DNA of 64,000 nt from Macrothele yani. Its lineage: Eukaryota > Arthropoda > Arachnida > Araneae > Macrothelidae. The position numbers were made by a program, and so were the translations under genes. Within the stretch, counting starts at the first letter, position 1. Each line of letters begins with the position of its first letter. The stretch is from the NCBI GenBank assembly GCA_039090855.1, contig CM077034.1:16587803-16651802 (forward strand), written 5' to 3'. The notes beneath the pieces were generated by a model. That model searched no databases. It was not told the DNA's origin and worked only from the letters and a program-made list of their open reading frames with translations. Below are positions 21,322 through 33,202 of the stretch, one piece after another.

Positions 21322-21696
21322 AAGGGGCCGCGGGTGGGAAACGTTCGTGCCTTGCCACGGAAAGGGCCTCAGGTCCTATCCCAGCAGGCACCAACGCTCG
21401 ATCCACTAAATATCCGCCGTGCGTCGGATGGGCACGTTAAGCCGTCGGACCCCGGGTACTGCATCCCCCCGGTAATAAATAAGGGCGTCTTCCTTCCCCT
21501 TTCTTTTTCGCTTCCGTGTCACTTTCCTATCGGGCGCCCTAGCCCAAATCTCCTAGTTTCCTATTTCTAAGGGTTGTTTAAGACTTCTAAAACTCTGATT
21601 TGTAAAATTCTTTGCAACTCAACAAATAACTAGAAGGTGAATGAATAATATTCCGTTTATAGAAGTTCACACTCCCTTCCTAAAATCCTCTACATA
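21322..21696 (+). mobile_element. tRNA-headed SINE2 copy, interrupted by mariner D at its 3' end
   Basis: Shares CCGCCGTGCGTCGGATGGGC, the ACCCCGGG block, TAATAAATRAGGGCGTCTTC and a terminal CCTAAAATCCTCTACATA with the copy at 61606-61910. The 5' head is diverged here. About 75 bp of extra sequence sits at 21580-21660. The last bases TGATC resume at 23006, after the mariner element. Confidence 0.8.
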
Positions 21697-23003
21697 CACA
21701 GTGCGTCAAAGAATTTTTAAGACTGGCGTTAGATTTCAGCCTACGGTGGCGCCACCAGTGTAATCGCGAATCCGTTATAAACCGTGACCATCTGCTTGCT
21801 TTCTGCCAAAAGTACGGCGCAGTTGTTAAAGTAACTCAAACGAAACGGCCGTTCATTAGAGAAGTCAAATTTTTTCCATGTTGAATTATTAAGATGGAAC
21901 AAAGGGCTGTTATTAAATTTAACGCAAAACTTGATAAAAGTGCCTACGTACCAAATGATGAAACAAGTTTACGGTGAGTTTTGTTTAAGTAGATCAAATG
22001 TTTTCCTGCAGCACAAACGTTTTTTGGACGGAAGAGATACGCTAGAAGATGATAAGCATACCGGAAGACCAAGTTCATGTAGGACACCTGAGATTATTGA
22101 AAAAGTGCGTGATTTCGTGGCAAACAATCGACGTGCGTCACTAAGAATGATGGAAGAGTCTTTAAACATCAACAAAGAAACGATTCGAACCATCCTGCAT
22201 GAAGATTTGGGCAAAACAAAAGTCTGTGCTAAATTTGTTCCACACACGTTAACCAATGAACAAAAATCAAGGAGAAGTGCACATTGCAGAGACATCATTT
22301 CAGCCGCTGAAAATGATCCAAACTTCTTAAAATCGATTGTTACAGGTGATGAAACATGGTGTTTGCAATATGATCCTAAAACAAAGCGACAAAGTGCTGA
22401 ATGGAAGTCAAAAAACTCACCACAAGCCAAAAAAAAAAAAAAGTTCCATCGAAAATCAAAACAATGCTCATTACATTTTTCGATAGTAAGGGTATTATCC
22501 ACAAAGAATTTGTTCCAAGTGGACAAACAATTACTGGTGAGTTTTATTTAAATGTTTTGAGGCGTTTGATGGGCAGAATTTGTCGCATTCGTCCAGAATA
22601 TCGGGATGAAAACAGTTGCTGTTTGTTGCACGATAATGCACCCAGTCACACCTTACTTCTTGTTCGTAGATTTCTGGCGAAAAATAACGTCTGGGTGTTG
22701 AATCATCCACCGTATTCGCCTGAGTTAGCACCCTGCGACTTTTCTTTGTTCCCAAAACTTAAACTGACGTTAAAAGGGTGTTATTTTGATGATATTTCGA
22801 CCATACAAACAGCTTCGACGCGTGCTTTGGAGGCAATTCCGCAAAGTGAACTGGAACAGGCTTTCGAATCATTATTAAATCGCCGTAACAAGTGTATTGA
22901 AGCCGGAGGGTTTTATTTTGAATAACGAACCAAAACAAATTATAATTTCTTGTTTCTATTTCATTTTACAGACCCAGTCTTAAAAATTCTTTGTCACACT
23001 GTG
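21697..23003 (+). mobile_element. Mariner-like element, family D copy 2, inside SINE2
   Basis: Inverted ends CACAGTGCGTCAAAGAATTT (left) and AAAAATTCTTTGTCACACTG followed by TG (right) are bordered by TA at 21695-21696 and 23004-23005. The intact SINE2 at 61.6 kb reads CTACATATGATC across the same point, giving an empty site. Length is 1307 bp, typical for mariner. Confidence 0.95.
21894..22925 (+). pseudogene. Mariner-like transposase, family D copy 2 (two frameshifts)
   Basis: This is the best-preserved mariner gene here. It has an early frameshift near 21945. The rest of the DNA-binding domain follows (MMKQVYGEFCLSRSNVFLQH, LDGRDTLEDDKHTGRPSS), then the first Asp in TGDETWC. A 14 bp adenine run at 22430-22443 shifts the frame. 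Beyond it the gene is open: HDNAPSHT (second Asp), then exactly 34 residues to the Asp of SPELAPCDFSLFPK, the D34D spacing of mariner. It ends CIEAGGFYFE with a stop at 22923-22925. All three catalytic residues are present. Confidence 0.92.
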
Positions 23004-23010
23004 TATGATC

Positions 23011-23617
23011 ATTTGATCATTTAACAGAATTAACAGAGAAAAATTCCGCTGCGTGCAGGACATTGCGGATAACGTTAAATGTGTTTTTTTACGTACTCAA
23101 ATGTAAGTAATTTAAGTAATTTTACTTTTTGTAAGCAATAATGCTTAACTGTTGCTTATTTATGTTCTGTATTTTCGCATAAATCCGAAAAGTTCATTCG
23201 ACACTGTCACCCGGCAGTTATGTGTTTTATTTGTGTCACTGTAAGGCATTTTAAAGAGGCTGGACTTAGTTGACGTAAAGTTTTCGTAGTACTTTGTAAT
23301 GGTATAAAACTAGGGTAGTTATTTTAACTGCAATGTACACGTTTGTGGTAAAAGCAAAAAGTGCGATAATTTCCTTTTTGCGAATAATACCTGTACACTA
23401 TAAAAAGTAAGTGGTGTGACTTCGCGGAAAATCTCTTACAAAAAGCGTCCAGCAAAGTTGCCGGTGACTTTCCGCCTTTTAACGGAAATTCCGTTTATAG
23501 AAGTTTCCGTTTTTTTTTTGTTTTTTTTTAACTGACAATAATTTCAATTATCTTTAAGAGAAGGTACAATGTACTGTTTTATAATATTCTTTCACGAAAC
23601 TTCTAAATATAAAATTT
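23011..23617. other. No gene recognised
   Basis: AT-rich spacer with a T run near 23512-23530. The string ATTCCGTTTATAGAAG at about 23488 also occurs at 21651, inside the extra segment of SINE2. No gene was found. Confidence 0.5.
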
Positions 23618-24640
23618 ACTCTCGATAGATATAAATTTACTCTTGATAGATATAGATTTACTCTTGATAGATATAAAATTTACTCTTGATAGATATAAAT
23701 TTACTCTTGATAGATATAGATTTACTCTTGATAGATATAGATCTACTCTTAATAGATATAGATTTACTCTTGACAGATATAGAACTACTCTTGATAGATA
23801 TAGATCTACTCTTAACGGATATAGATTCACTCTTGATAGATATAGATTTACTAGTGATAGATATAGATTTACTCTTGATAGATATAGATCTACTCTTAAT
23901 AGATATAGATTTACTAGTGACAGATATAGATTTACTCTTGATAGATATAGATTTACTAGTGATAGATATAGATTTACTAGTGATAGATATAGATTTACTC
24001 TTGATAGATATGGATCTACTCTTAATAGATATAAATTTACTAGTGACAGATATAGATTTACTCTTGATATATAGATAGATATAGATTTACTTGTGATAGA
24101 TATAGATTTACTCTTGATAGATATAGATCTACTCTTAATAGATATAGATTTACTAATGACAGATATAGATTTACTCTTGATAGGTATAGATAGATATAGA
24201 TTTACTAATGACAGATATAGATTTACTCTTGATAGGTATAGATAGATATAGATTTACTAGTGATAGATATAGATTTACTCTTGATAGATATAGATCTACT
24301 CTTAATAGATATAAATTTACTAGTGACAGATATAGATTTACTCTTGATATATAGATAGATATAGATTTACTAATGACAGATATAGATTTACTCTTGATAG
24401 GTATAGATAGATATAGATTTACTAGCGATAGATATAGATTTACTCTTGATAGATATAGATCTACTCTTAATAGATATAGATTTACTAGTGACAGATATAG
24501 ATTTACTCTTGATAGATATAGATAGATATAGATTTACTCTTGATAGACATAGATCTACTCTTAATAGATATAGATTTACTAGTGACAGATATAGATTTAC
24601 TCTTGATAGATATAGATAGATATAGATCTACTTTTGATAG
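23618..24640. repeat. 21 bp minisatellite (GATAGATATAGATTTACTCTT)
   Basis: About 48 units of 21 bp occur with recurrent variants (ATCTACTCTTAATA, TTTACTAGTGACA, and a 10 bp GATAGATATA insertion). Variants recur in a larger order about every 84-126 bp, indicating block duplication. As 21 is divisible by three, open frames of 75-143 codons with a seven-residue period appear on both strands. They are a by-product of the repeat length. Confidence 0.96.
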
Positions 24641-25020
24641 CTTTTGTCTTAAGGACTCCGCAGACTGATGTGTAAACGTCATACAATCACCTGTGCCATA
24701 AATTAAGTATTTCTTACTGTAACACAATATATAGTGCACAGGAAGGGATAAAGAAGAACAAAAATTCATGCGATGCACTATCCACAATATCCGATCTTGC
24801 TACAGAAGTTCAAATTCAAATACTTCAACCAAGTATAGAAATTTAACTGTTAATCAATCCCCCAGTTATTCCCGTGAATCTCTCCTATTACTAGAAATTT
24901 TTCGTCATGTGGATATTGTTAAAAACTTCGGTGATATGTCTATATCTTATTCTAAAATAATAAATATTCCACGTTACCCGTAGATAACTCGTATTTAACT
25001 TGCTGTAAAAATGCGCAGAG
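24641..25020. other. No gene recognised
   Basis: Unassigned spacer between two satellites. A 71-codon open frame at 24768-24983 has no recognisable feature. Confidence 0.45.
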
Positions 25021-26960
25021 TAAATAATTTTCCGTTAACACCTCTTGAGAACGATAATTTACCGGCGATATAAGAAAGGGGTTGCGGAAAGGTCGCTGAA
25101 AACTTAGAATTTTCCGTTAAAACGTCTTGAAAACGGAAACTTATCGTTTATATAAAAAGGGAATTGCGGAAAGATTTGTGAAACTTCTGAATTTTCCGTT
25201 AACACCTCTTGAAAACAGTAATTTACCGTCAATATAAAAAAGAGAATTGCGGAAATGTTTCTGAAAATTCGGAATTTTCCGTTAACACCTCTTGAAAACG
25301 GTAATTTACTGTCAATATAAGAAAATAATTCGGAAAATGTTTCTGAAAATACAGAATTTTCCGTTAATCTTTTTGAAAACGGTAATTTACCGTCAATATA
25401 AGAAAGGAATTCTGAAAATGTTTCTGAAAATACAGAATTTTCCGTTAAGACATCTTGAAAACGGTATTTTACCGTCAATATAAGGAAATAATTGTTAAAA
25501 TGTTTCTAAAAATTCAGAATTTTCCGTTAACACCTCTTGAAAACGGTAATTTACCGTCAATATAAGAAAGGAATTCGGAAAATGTTTCTGAAAATACAGA
25601 ATTTTCCGTTAATCCTTTTTGAAAACGGTAATTTACCGTCAATATAAGAAAGGAATTCGGAAAATGTTTCTGAAAATACAGAATTAACGTCTTGAAAACG
25701 GTATTTTACCGCCAATATAAAGGAAATAATTGCTGAAATGTTTTTGAAAATTCGGAATTTTCCGTTCACACCTCTTGAAAACGGTAATTTACGGTCCTTA
25801 TAATCCTTTTTGAAAACGGTAATTTACCGTCAATATAAGAAAGGAATTCGGATAATACAGATTTTTCCGTTAACAAGTCTTGAAAACGGTATTTTACCGT
25901 CAATATAAGGAAATAATTCCTGAAATGTTTCTGAAAATTCAGAATTTTCCGTTAACACATCTTTAAAACGATAATGTACCGTCAGTGTGAGAAAGGAATT
26001 ACGGAAATGTTTCTGAAAATTCGGAATTTTCCGTTAACACCTCTTGAAAACGGTAATTTACTGTCAATATAAGAAAATAATTCGGAAAATGTTTCTGAAA
26101 ATACAGAATTTTCCGTTAATCTTTTTTGAAAACGGTAATTTACCGTCAATATAAGAAAGGAATTCTGAAAATGTTTCTGAAAATACAGAATTTTCCGTTA
26201 AGACATCTTGAAAACGGTATTTTACCTTCAATATAAGGAAATAATTGTTAAAATGTTTCTAAAAATTCAGAATTTTCCGTTAACACCTCTTGAAAACGGT
26301 AATTTACCGTCAATATAAGAAAGGAATTCGGAAAATGTTTCTGAAAATACAGAATTTTCCGTTAATCCTTTTTGAAAACGGTAATTTACCGTCAATATAA
26401 GAAAGGAATTCGGAAAATGTTTCTGAAAATACAGAATTAACGTCTTGAAAACGGTATTTTACCTCCAATATAAAGGAAATAATTGCTGAAATGTTTTTGA
26501 AAATTCGGAATTTTCCGTTCACACCTCTTGAAAACGGTAATTTACGGTCCTTATAATCCTTTTTGAAAACGGTAATTTACCGTCAATATAAGAAAGGAAT
26601 TCGGATAATACAGATTTTTCCGTTAACAAGTCTTGAAAACGGTATTTTACCGTCAATATAAGGAAATAATTCCTGAAATGTTTCTGAAAATTCAGAATTT
26701 TCCGTTAACACATCTTTAAAACGATAATTTACCGTCAGTGTGAGAAAGGAATTACGGAAAGGTTTCTGAGAATTCAGAATTTCCCGTTAACACATCTTGA
26801 AAACGGCAATTTACCGTCAATATATAGGAAAGGAATTGCGGAAAGGTTTCTGAGAATTCAGAATTTCCCGTTGACACATCTTGAAAACGGCAATTTACCG
26901 TCAATATAAGAAAAGAAATAGAGGAAAGGTGTCTGAAAATTCAGAATTTTTTCTGGCATA
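25021..26960. repeat. ~82 bp satellite with palindromic core and 752 bp duplicated block
   Basis: About 23 units have spacings of 81-83 bp (TTCCGTTA marks at 25031, 25113, 25195, 25278, 25360 and on). Each unit carries ACGGTAATTTACCGT, a near-perfect palindrome. A nine-unit block starting near 25261 is repeated almost exactly from 26013, an offset of 752 bp, to about 26740. The last three units differ (TTCCCGTTRACACATC). It is unrelated in sequence to the 82 bp array in Tc1-B despite the equal period. Confidence 0.94.
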
Positions 26961-28494
26961 CGAAAAATCAGTGAAATTCAGAGTTTCTTCTGTCATTTCA
27001 CGGAAAAAAAAGTTGTACCGGAAGCATGCTTCGGTAATTCACGAAAGAAATCGCGGAAAGGGGACCGTGAATTTTAGAATTTTTTTACAGCGTGGGTTCC
27101 AAAAGATGTGTATTGTTAAAACGCTCATAAAAGCTACCTGGAATTTATTTAAAAATTGCAACATTTGGAAGCTCATAATATTCACAAAAGGGCCTCGAAG
27201 ACATTGGGGGGGGGTTACAACTTTTTCTGGTGCGCCACTGGTGGTGGTAGTTAACGTCCGACCAGCATCTGAGTTGGGCAGGGCCAAAACCCCCTGAAGC
27301 TTAAGAAAGCCTCCGAAGTGATCTGTGACGTCAGAGCTAGTGGGCCGACCGCCTCGAGCTCTCCGCTCGTGAAAACGCCAACGAACAACCGCGGTGTTTA
27401 CGCAGAGAAATAATTTCTCGAGTGCGATATTAGACAATTTGCGCACACAACAATAAATCGAGCATGGGTTTTCTATCTCTGTAATTTTTATCCTTAGATA
27501 ACATCGAAAATTTATATCTTTAAAGCTTTCATTTTTTTTTTTTTTTTTTTTTTTTGGGCAATGAAACCTGTAAATCGGGAAATTCCAAAGTTTTGCTCTT
27601 GTGCTGGGAAATGATTTCATGTACGGGTCTTAAAACTAAATATTTCAGGAAAATTTTTCCTTTTGTTTGCCGTTTGGCTAAAGAAATACAAACACAAGTT
27701 TTTTCACGCATAACGTGAAAAGACCAGCATTTTACGTTAAGCATTTTTGCAACTACGTTTTTTTTTTAAGTGCTTTAATGTCAGATTGGTAAGATTAAAT
27801 ATGAACATAATCATTTCACTTAAAACTTTTAGAAATTCCCTTTGCGTTCGATTCACTAAAATGAAAGGGGAAAAAAAAAAGTTTTTTCCTTAATTACGTA
27901 ACGAACGCGAAGACAAAATTTCCGATTTAGTGAGTATATTTACTGGAAATGACGTAAGATGTGTGCCTAAATCTTGCAAATACTTCTACAAAGTAAAAAA
28001 AATAATAATTATAAATTAGAATCATTTACGAAAACGTTTTTTTTTTCAAATGAACATGGAATGTATTAATTTGGAGATCATCGAATTAATGCACATAACA
28101 CTGCAAATTTTATGCTGGAAAATCTGATGTCACATTTTTTTCCCATATTTTAATATCTGTAAAGATATTGAAGATATCAATTAACACACCAATTAACCCT
28201 AAAAAGCGGAAAACACACGCGTCAACAAATGTGTTCCTTCATTATGCATAAGTACTTTCCTTTTTGTACGATGTGATTCTTGCAGAGAGAAACGTCTCAC
28301 TGCCAATATTTCTGTAACTATCCTTGTACATGTGACTATGAATGTAACTAAAAATTAAAGTGCTGCTTTGCAAATGAGTTCAGTGAAGACAATTCAAGCT
28401 CATAGTTCTCTAATCCGAGCCTCAATCTCTACCACAACTTAATTTAAATTAAATTGTACATTCACTAACTTAAAAAAAATTGTAATCCCATTAA
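26961..28494. other. No gene recognised; one GC-richer island
   Basis: Mostly AT-rich DNA with long T or A runs (27531-27555, 27868-27880). A GC-richer stretch at about 27200-27410 contains a TGACGTCA palindrome at 27326-27333. Open frames across it have no recognised family. It could be a degraded element or a promoter-like patch; I see no evidence that decides. Confidence 0.45.
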
Positions 28495-28496
28495 TA

Positions 28497-30027
28497 CACT
28501 GCCGGACAATTGCTAAGGACGGATGACAATAGCAACGATAGCAACCATAAAATGGAAGGCAGGAAAATGTGGAAATTAGCATAAGTGCGGGATACAGTAA
28601 GACGTGTTGTGCGTATGCAAATTTTGGATTGCCGAACTTGTTCGTGACGTCATAGCGCTGATAAGAGATATAAAGGATTTGACGCGTATTGACCGTTGTT
28701 GTTCAAACGCAAAGTTGAAAGGGAAAGAATCAATTGACGAACTTGCAATTTTCAGTATGTCTTCCCGACATCACCTAGATGATTTTACGCGTGGCCATAT
28801 TATTGGCAACATTGAAGAAGGGCGAAAAATAACAGATGTTGCCAGAGAGTTCGACGTCAGCCACAGTGTTGTTTCAAGGCTTTGGAAATCATTTCAAACA
28901 AATGGAGAGTGTAGCAAACGTCACGGGGGAGGTCGTGTTCGCAGTACGACAGCTGCAGAAGATCGGTACATAGTGCTATCAACAAAAAGACACCGGCGCA
29001 GCACAGCTAGTGAGGTAGCAAATCAGTTTATGGCTGCTACTGGCAAGCGGATCTCCCGAAAAACTGTCGCCAGACGTTTGCATGAAGGAGGACTATACGC
29101 CCGCCGTCCTATTGTGTGCATCCGATTGTCCAGACGTCACCGTACCGCCCGTTTGCAATGGTGCCATCAACATCGCAATTGGACTGATAACGACTGGTCT
29201 GCTGTCCACTTCTCAGATGAGAGTAGATACAGTCTATCGTCTGATTGTCGACGACAACTGATCTGGCGTGATAGTGGTACTGCATATTGTCCAGCAAACA
29301 TACAGGATATCCGACATGTAGTGTCATGGTATGGGCTGGCATCATGATCAATGGCCGTACGTCCCTCTATGTGCTTCCAACTGGGACTATGACTGGCCAA
29401 CGATACATTAATGATGTTCTGCTACCTCATGTTCGCATGTTCCGTGGTGCTGTCGGTGATAGATTCATTTTCATGGACGACAACGCAACATGTCATCGAA
29501 CAGTCGCTGTCCAGGAGTGTCTTGAGAGCGAGGATATTGAACGCCTCGTATGGCCAGCACGTTCTCCAGATCTGAATCCCATTGAAAATGTGTGGGATGC
29601 TTTGGGGAGGAGTCTTGCTGGTCGCCAATGTTCTCCAATAAACAAGGACACCCTCATCCGTGCACTGACAGAGGAATGGGATAAATTACCCCAACAGCTG
29701 CTTGATAATGTTGTGCAAAGCATGACACGACGTGTGGAATCTTGCATCGCCCTCCATGGTGGCCATATCCCGTATTGACATCTTACGCCGGAACGCCTGC
29801 GGACGGTAATTGCATTTTTTTCACGTTTACGTATTCTGCACAAAATGGCCTGTTTGTCCCTTGAACACGTTCCAAAGCCTTCTGGATTTCAGAGCACAAT
29901 AAATTGTCTTTCTTGTAATGTCCTGGCATTCTGACATTATTTTATTTCACTTGGCATCCAACCAAACTTACTTTTTTATGCGCTATATAGCCGTTTATGA
30001 TCCGTCCTTAGCAATTGTCCAGCAGTG
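28497..30027 (+). mobile_element. Tc1-like transposon, family D
   Basis: The left end CACTGCCGGACAATTGCTAA and the right end TTAGCAATTGTCCAGCAGTG form a nearly perfect inverted repeat, extending inward over GGACGGAT and ATCCGTCC. TA lies at 28495-28496 and 30028-30029. Length is 1531 bp, normal for Tc1. Confidence 0.95.
28757..29778 (+). pseudogene. Tc1-like transposase, family D (one frameshift)
   Basis: I chose the start at 28757 (MSSRHHLDDFTRGHIIGNIE) because the paired HTH begins there. The frame is open further upstream, but without family-like residues. Domains in order are HTH 1 (EEGRKITDVAREFDVSHSVV), a GGGRVRSTTAAED linker, HTH 2 (TGKRISRKTVARRLHEGGLY), the first Asp in FSDESRYSL and the second in FMDDNATCH. 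Then 34 residues lead to Glu in [13 protein letters not shown] single frameshift near 29290-29310 separates the first from the second half. It ends IALHGGHIPY with a stop. This is the least damaged Tc1 gene in the window, with all catalytic residues kept. Confidence 0.93.
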
Positions 30028-30029
30028 TA

Positions 30030-30554
30030 TATGTACATACATGCATTTTAACTTATCAGCCAGTAAACTTCAGTGATCGTGCTGAAGTTTAACGATATTA
30101 GTGAATTCTTTCGGACACATTCCAAACTTTCGGATACATTTGTTGGACATTCCAATAAACTTTTCCTTGGGCTATGGCCTTCAGATTATCAGCGCATCAA
30201 GTAGTTCTGTACATTTCGTGCGAATTCTTGTTTTAATTAGGACTCTGATACACAGCAATTTTGTGAAGAAATATGACATTTGTTTTACGGAAACGAAATC
30301 TTGATTAATAAACAACGTAATCATTTTTTTTTTTTTTTTCAATTTGGTCACTACTAACTACGAATTTTGTAAAGAAAAATAACATTTATTTTATAGAAAT
30401 GAAATGTTGAATGGTAAATAATATTATTTAAACCAAAACAAATAATGAGCTGATAATCGGAAGGATTTTACTCCGTCAATCAAAATAACGAGTAACAATT
30501 CACTAAATTATAGTTGTATTTACAACGAAAGCAGAGCATGCAATCATGATAACA
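30030..30554. other. No gene recognised
   Basis: AT-rich sequence with a T run near 30325-30341. No family match was seen. Confidence 0.45.
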
Positions 30555-30663
30555 GATTTCTTCCGTGCGAATAAAGAATTTTTAACCCACCGTGAATTCA
30601 AAGGCTTAACTAACCACTGAATTCTCGGTGGGTTCAAAATTCTTTATTCGTACGGAAGAAATC
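30555..30663. repeat. Hairpin with 46 bp arms
   Basis: The left arm (30555-30600, starting GATTTCTTCCGTGCGAATAA) is complementary to the right arm (30618-30663, ending CGTACGGAAGAAATC) with few mismatches and a 17-base spacer. Most likely a small foldback element or MITE. No clear target duplication was seen. Confidence 0.85.
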
Positions 30664-30909
30664 CATCTTCTTCGAAGGCTTTCACCTCCAGGAGGGCTAA
30701 AAACAGTGACTTTTGGATGTGCTTTGTAATTAGATCTCCATAAAGGCACTCAATATTTTCCAGGCATGTTGTATAAAAATGCTTACTCACGTGCACGACT
30801 ACCGAAAGCTCAATACTGATCAATGCTGCATGAACGCGAAGCTAATATCGGCATTACCCTTACGTTTGCCCTCTCTGGAGAGAGAGGGGTTGCGATGGCC
30901 CTCTGACCG

Positions 30910-32352
30910 TGACGTCACGGATGTAGGTAAAAACACCCCCAGGAAAAAATACCCCCGAAAATTGAAAAGCGGAAAAAATGCCCCCGGAAAAAATACCCCC
31001 AGAACAAACTGTTCACTGTAAACTGCCACACAGAAACACTGATGTGTGGCAGCGTTCCGGTGTGGCAATTTACCGGCAACCCTGCCACACATCTTCAGCA
31101 ACTTGGCTACAAAAGTTCAAAGGGGGAAGGGGGGGTCTATAAAGATTGCCGTGTCTGGGCCTACATTGATAACTGAATTGGGAAACGAATTTCGTGAAAA
31201 CGTTCCATGTAAGCCAAGCGAGAATTATACTTTAATTTGAAGAAATAAATTGCCGAGGATCCGAGGTACACTTGTTGGGGAGGGGGGGGCTCTTCCCCGA
31301 ACTTCCGTAATATTATATTCTGGGTCGCTGGAGTCTGTCAGTGTATCCAGGAAGTTCCCCTTGAAGTGTCCGCGAGGTCCATGAGCTTTGGGGGGGGGGG
31401 CTTTCCCCCAAAATGTTAAAATGCACTTAGAGCTGTAAACATTAGTACCATGTTTTACCTGAAAATTCGTGGTCGTGTTTCTGTACACGACCACGAATTT
31501 TCAGGAGGGTGGGGTACCCCCCCCGTTTGTAAGAGCTATTCAGGGATACACTGACCGACTCTAGAGGTCCAGAATATAAAATTACGGAAGTTGGGGGTAG
31601 AGCCCTCCAAACCAAGCACCTCGTATCCCTCTCACAGGCTTCACCAAATTTCTGGGGGAAGGGCATACATAGTTTACCATTAAACACAACATGAAGCATA
31701 GAAATTGCGAGCAAATCCCTTACCTTGAAGACTTGTCTGCGCTCTTAGAAACTTGCACCCCACTCTCCTGAAAATTCATGGTCGTGTAGGGAATCATTAT
31801 GTAAAGCATGCTTCTAATGTTTACTACTCTACGGCCATTTCAACATTTTGGGGACCCCCCCCCAAGCTCACGGACCTCGCGGGCGCTTCAAGGGGAAGAG
31901 CCTGGATTCACTGACAGACTCCAGCTTCCCAGAATCTAATATTACGGAAGTTGGGTTTGAGCCCCCCCCCCCCCCTGTGTACCTCGGATCCTCGGCAATT
32001 TATTTCTTCAAATTAAAGTACAATTCTCGCTTGGCTTACATGAAACGTTTTCGCGAAATTCGTTTGGAGTTCCCAATTCAGTTCTCAATATAGGACCAGA
32101 AACGGTTATCTTTACCCCCCCCCCCCCATCCGTTGAACTTTTGTAGCCAAGTTGCTGAAAGATGTGTGGCAGGGTTGCCGGTAAATTGCCACACCGGAAC
32201 ACTGCCACACATCAGTGTTCCTGTGTGGCAGTTTACAGTGAACCGTTTGCTCTGGGGGTATTTCTTCCGGGGAAATTTTTTCCGGGGGCATTTTTTCCGC
32301 TTTTCCAGGGGTATTTTTTCCCGGGGGTATTTTTACCGTTTACCTGACGTCA
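30910..32352. mobile_element. Foldback element with ~520 bp inverted arms
   Basis: Sequence from about 30910 to 31438 is the reverse complement of about 31826-32352, with divergence and indels. Both outer ends carry TGACGTCA (30910-30917 and 32345-32352), followed inward by repeated blocks of five C (or G) with A/T-rich spacers. Each arm contains small hairpins built on CTGCCACACA. In the centre, CCTGAAAATTCGTGGTCGTG and its perfect complement face each other at about 31458-31505. No transposase is present, so it would be non-autonomous. Class is unknown: long-arm MITE or FB-type are both possible. Confidence 0.85.
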
Positions 32353-33202
32353 CGCCCCTTCGCAGTTCTCGCGCTGGGGCTTGCTCGCCAGGGAGTTTTG
32401 GCAGGGCAGACAAATGGAAAATCTGAAAGGGAGCGGGTTCAGCAAGTTATGTCCCGTTCAGACGTGTAATTAAATTATCGTTGCGTATATGGTATGTGTC
32501 TTTGAGAAATCAGGCATCTGTTGTTGAAGAATTAACACGTACCCCTAATACACTTGTGAATTCGTCGTTCTTCATTCGTTGCCATCCTTCCCTGTTGAGT
32601 GAGGGGTGAACGGAGGAGTGATTGATTGAATTCTCGTAAAACGATGCTTCTTGAAAAAGCAACTCTTCGGTGATCTAATTACCTCGTAATGTTAAGCAAC
32701 TTTGTTCTTCTGCGCAGAAGTTCTATTAATAGCTTCTTCTTGAGAAGGGGAAGCCAGCTATTCTGACGATGAATGTGTAGCAGGTAGATGATGTTTCACG
32801 AAGTCGTCGAAAAGGAGCCATGGTCTTTCGTTTCAAAAGGAATGATGTCTAGTAGGACTTCTTTTCATTCGTCTCTTTCTTTTTTTTTTTACGATGCATG
32901 TGAAGAGGAAATGATGGACAGAGACAAATCTTTTTGAATCTCTGCCAAACTGTATCCATGCATCTGTCATCTCACCGTCTTACTGATGTTCCTTCTCTTT
33001 TTTCTTTTTCTAAAATTAATTTTCTTTTTTTTTTCTTTTTGAGAGGAGGGATATGAAACGCGTTTTTCCTTTCATTATTTATTTATTTATTGGAATCTTG
33101 ACTCCTTTTATAGCTTTTGAAATATCAAAATAATAAAAAAGGTAATGATACTAACTTCAGGCTTTCAAACTAGAAGCTATTGGGGAGTAGCATATATTAG
33201 AA
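32353..33202. other. No gene recognised
   Basis: AT-rich sequence with T runs and a short ATTT repeat near 33080. No supported gene. Confidence 0.45.

Noticed and set aside
23643..24074. 143-codon periodic open frame
   Set aside because: It is the 21 bp repeat read in frame; similar frames exist on the opposite strand and in a second phase. No start context or termination logic.
25104..25478. 124-codon minus-strand frame
   Set aside because: Lies entirely in the 82 bp satellite and repeats its period; not a gene.
27039..27620. 193-codon minus-strand frame with Lys run
   Set aside because: Runs through a poly(T) tract and satellite sequence; composition changes along its length; no domain recognised.
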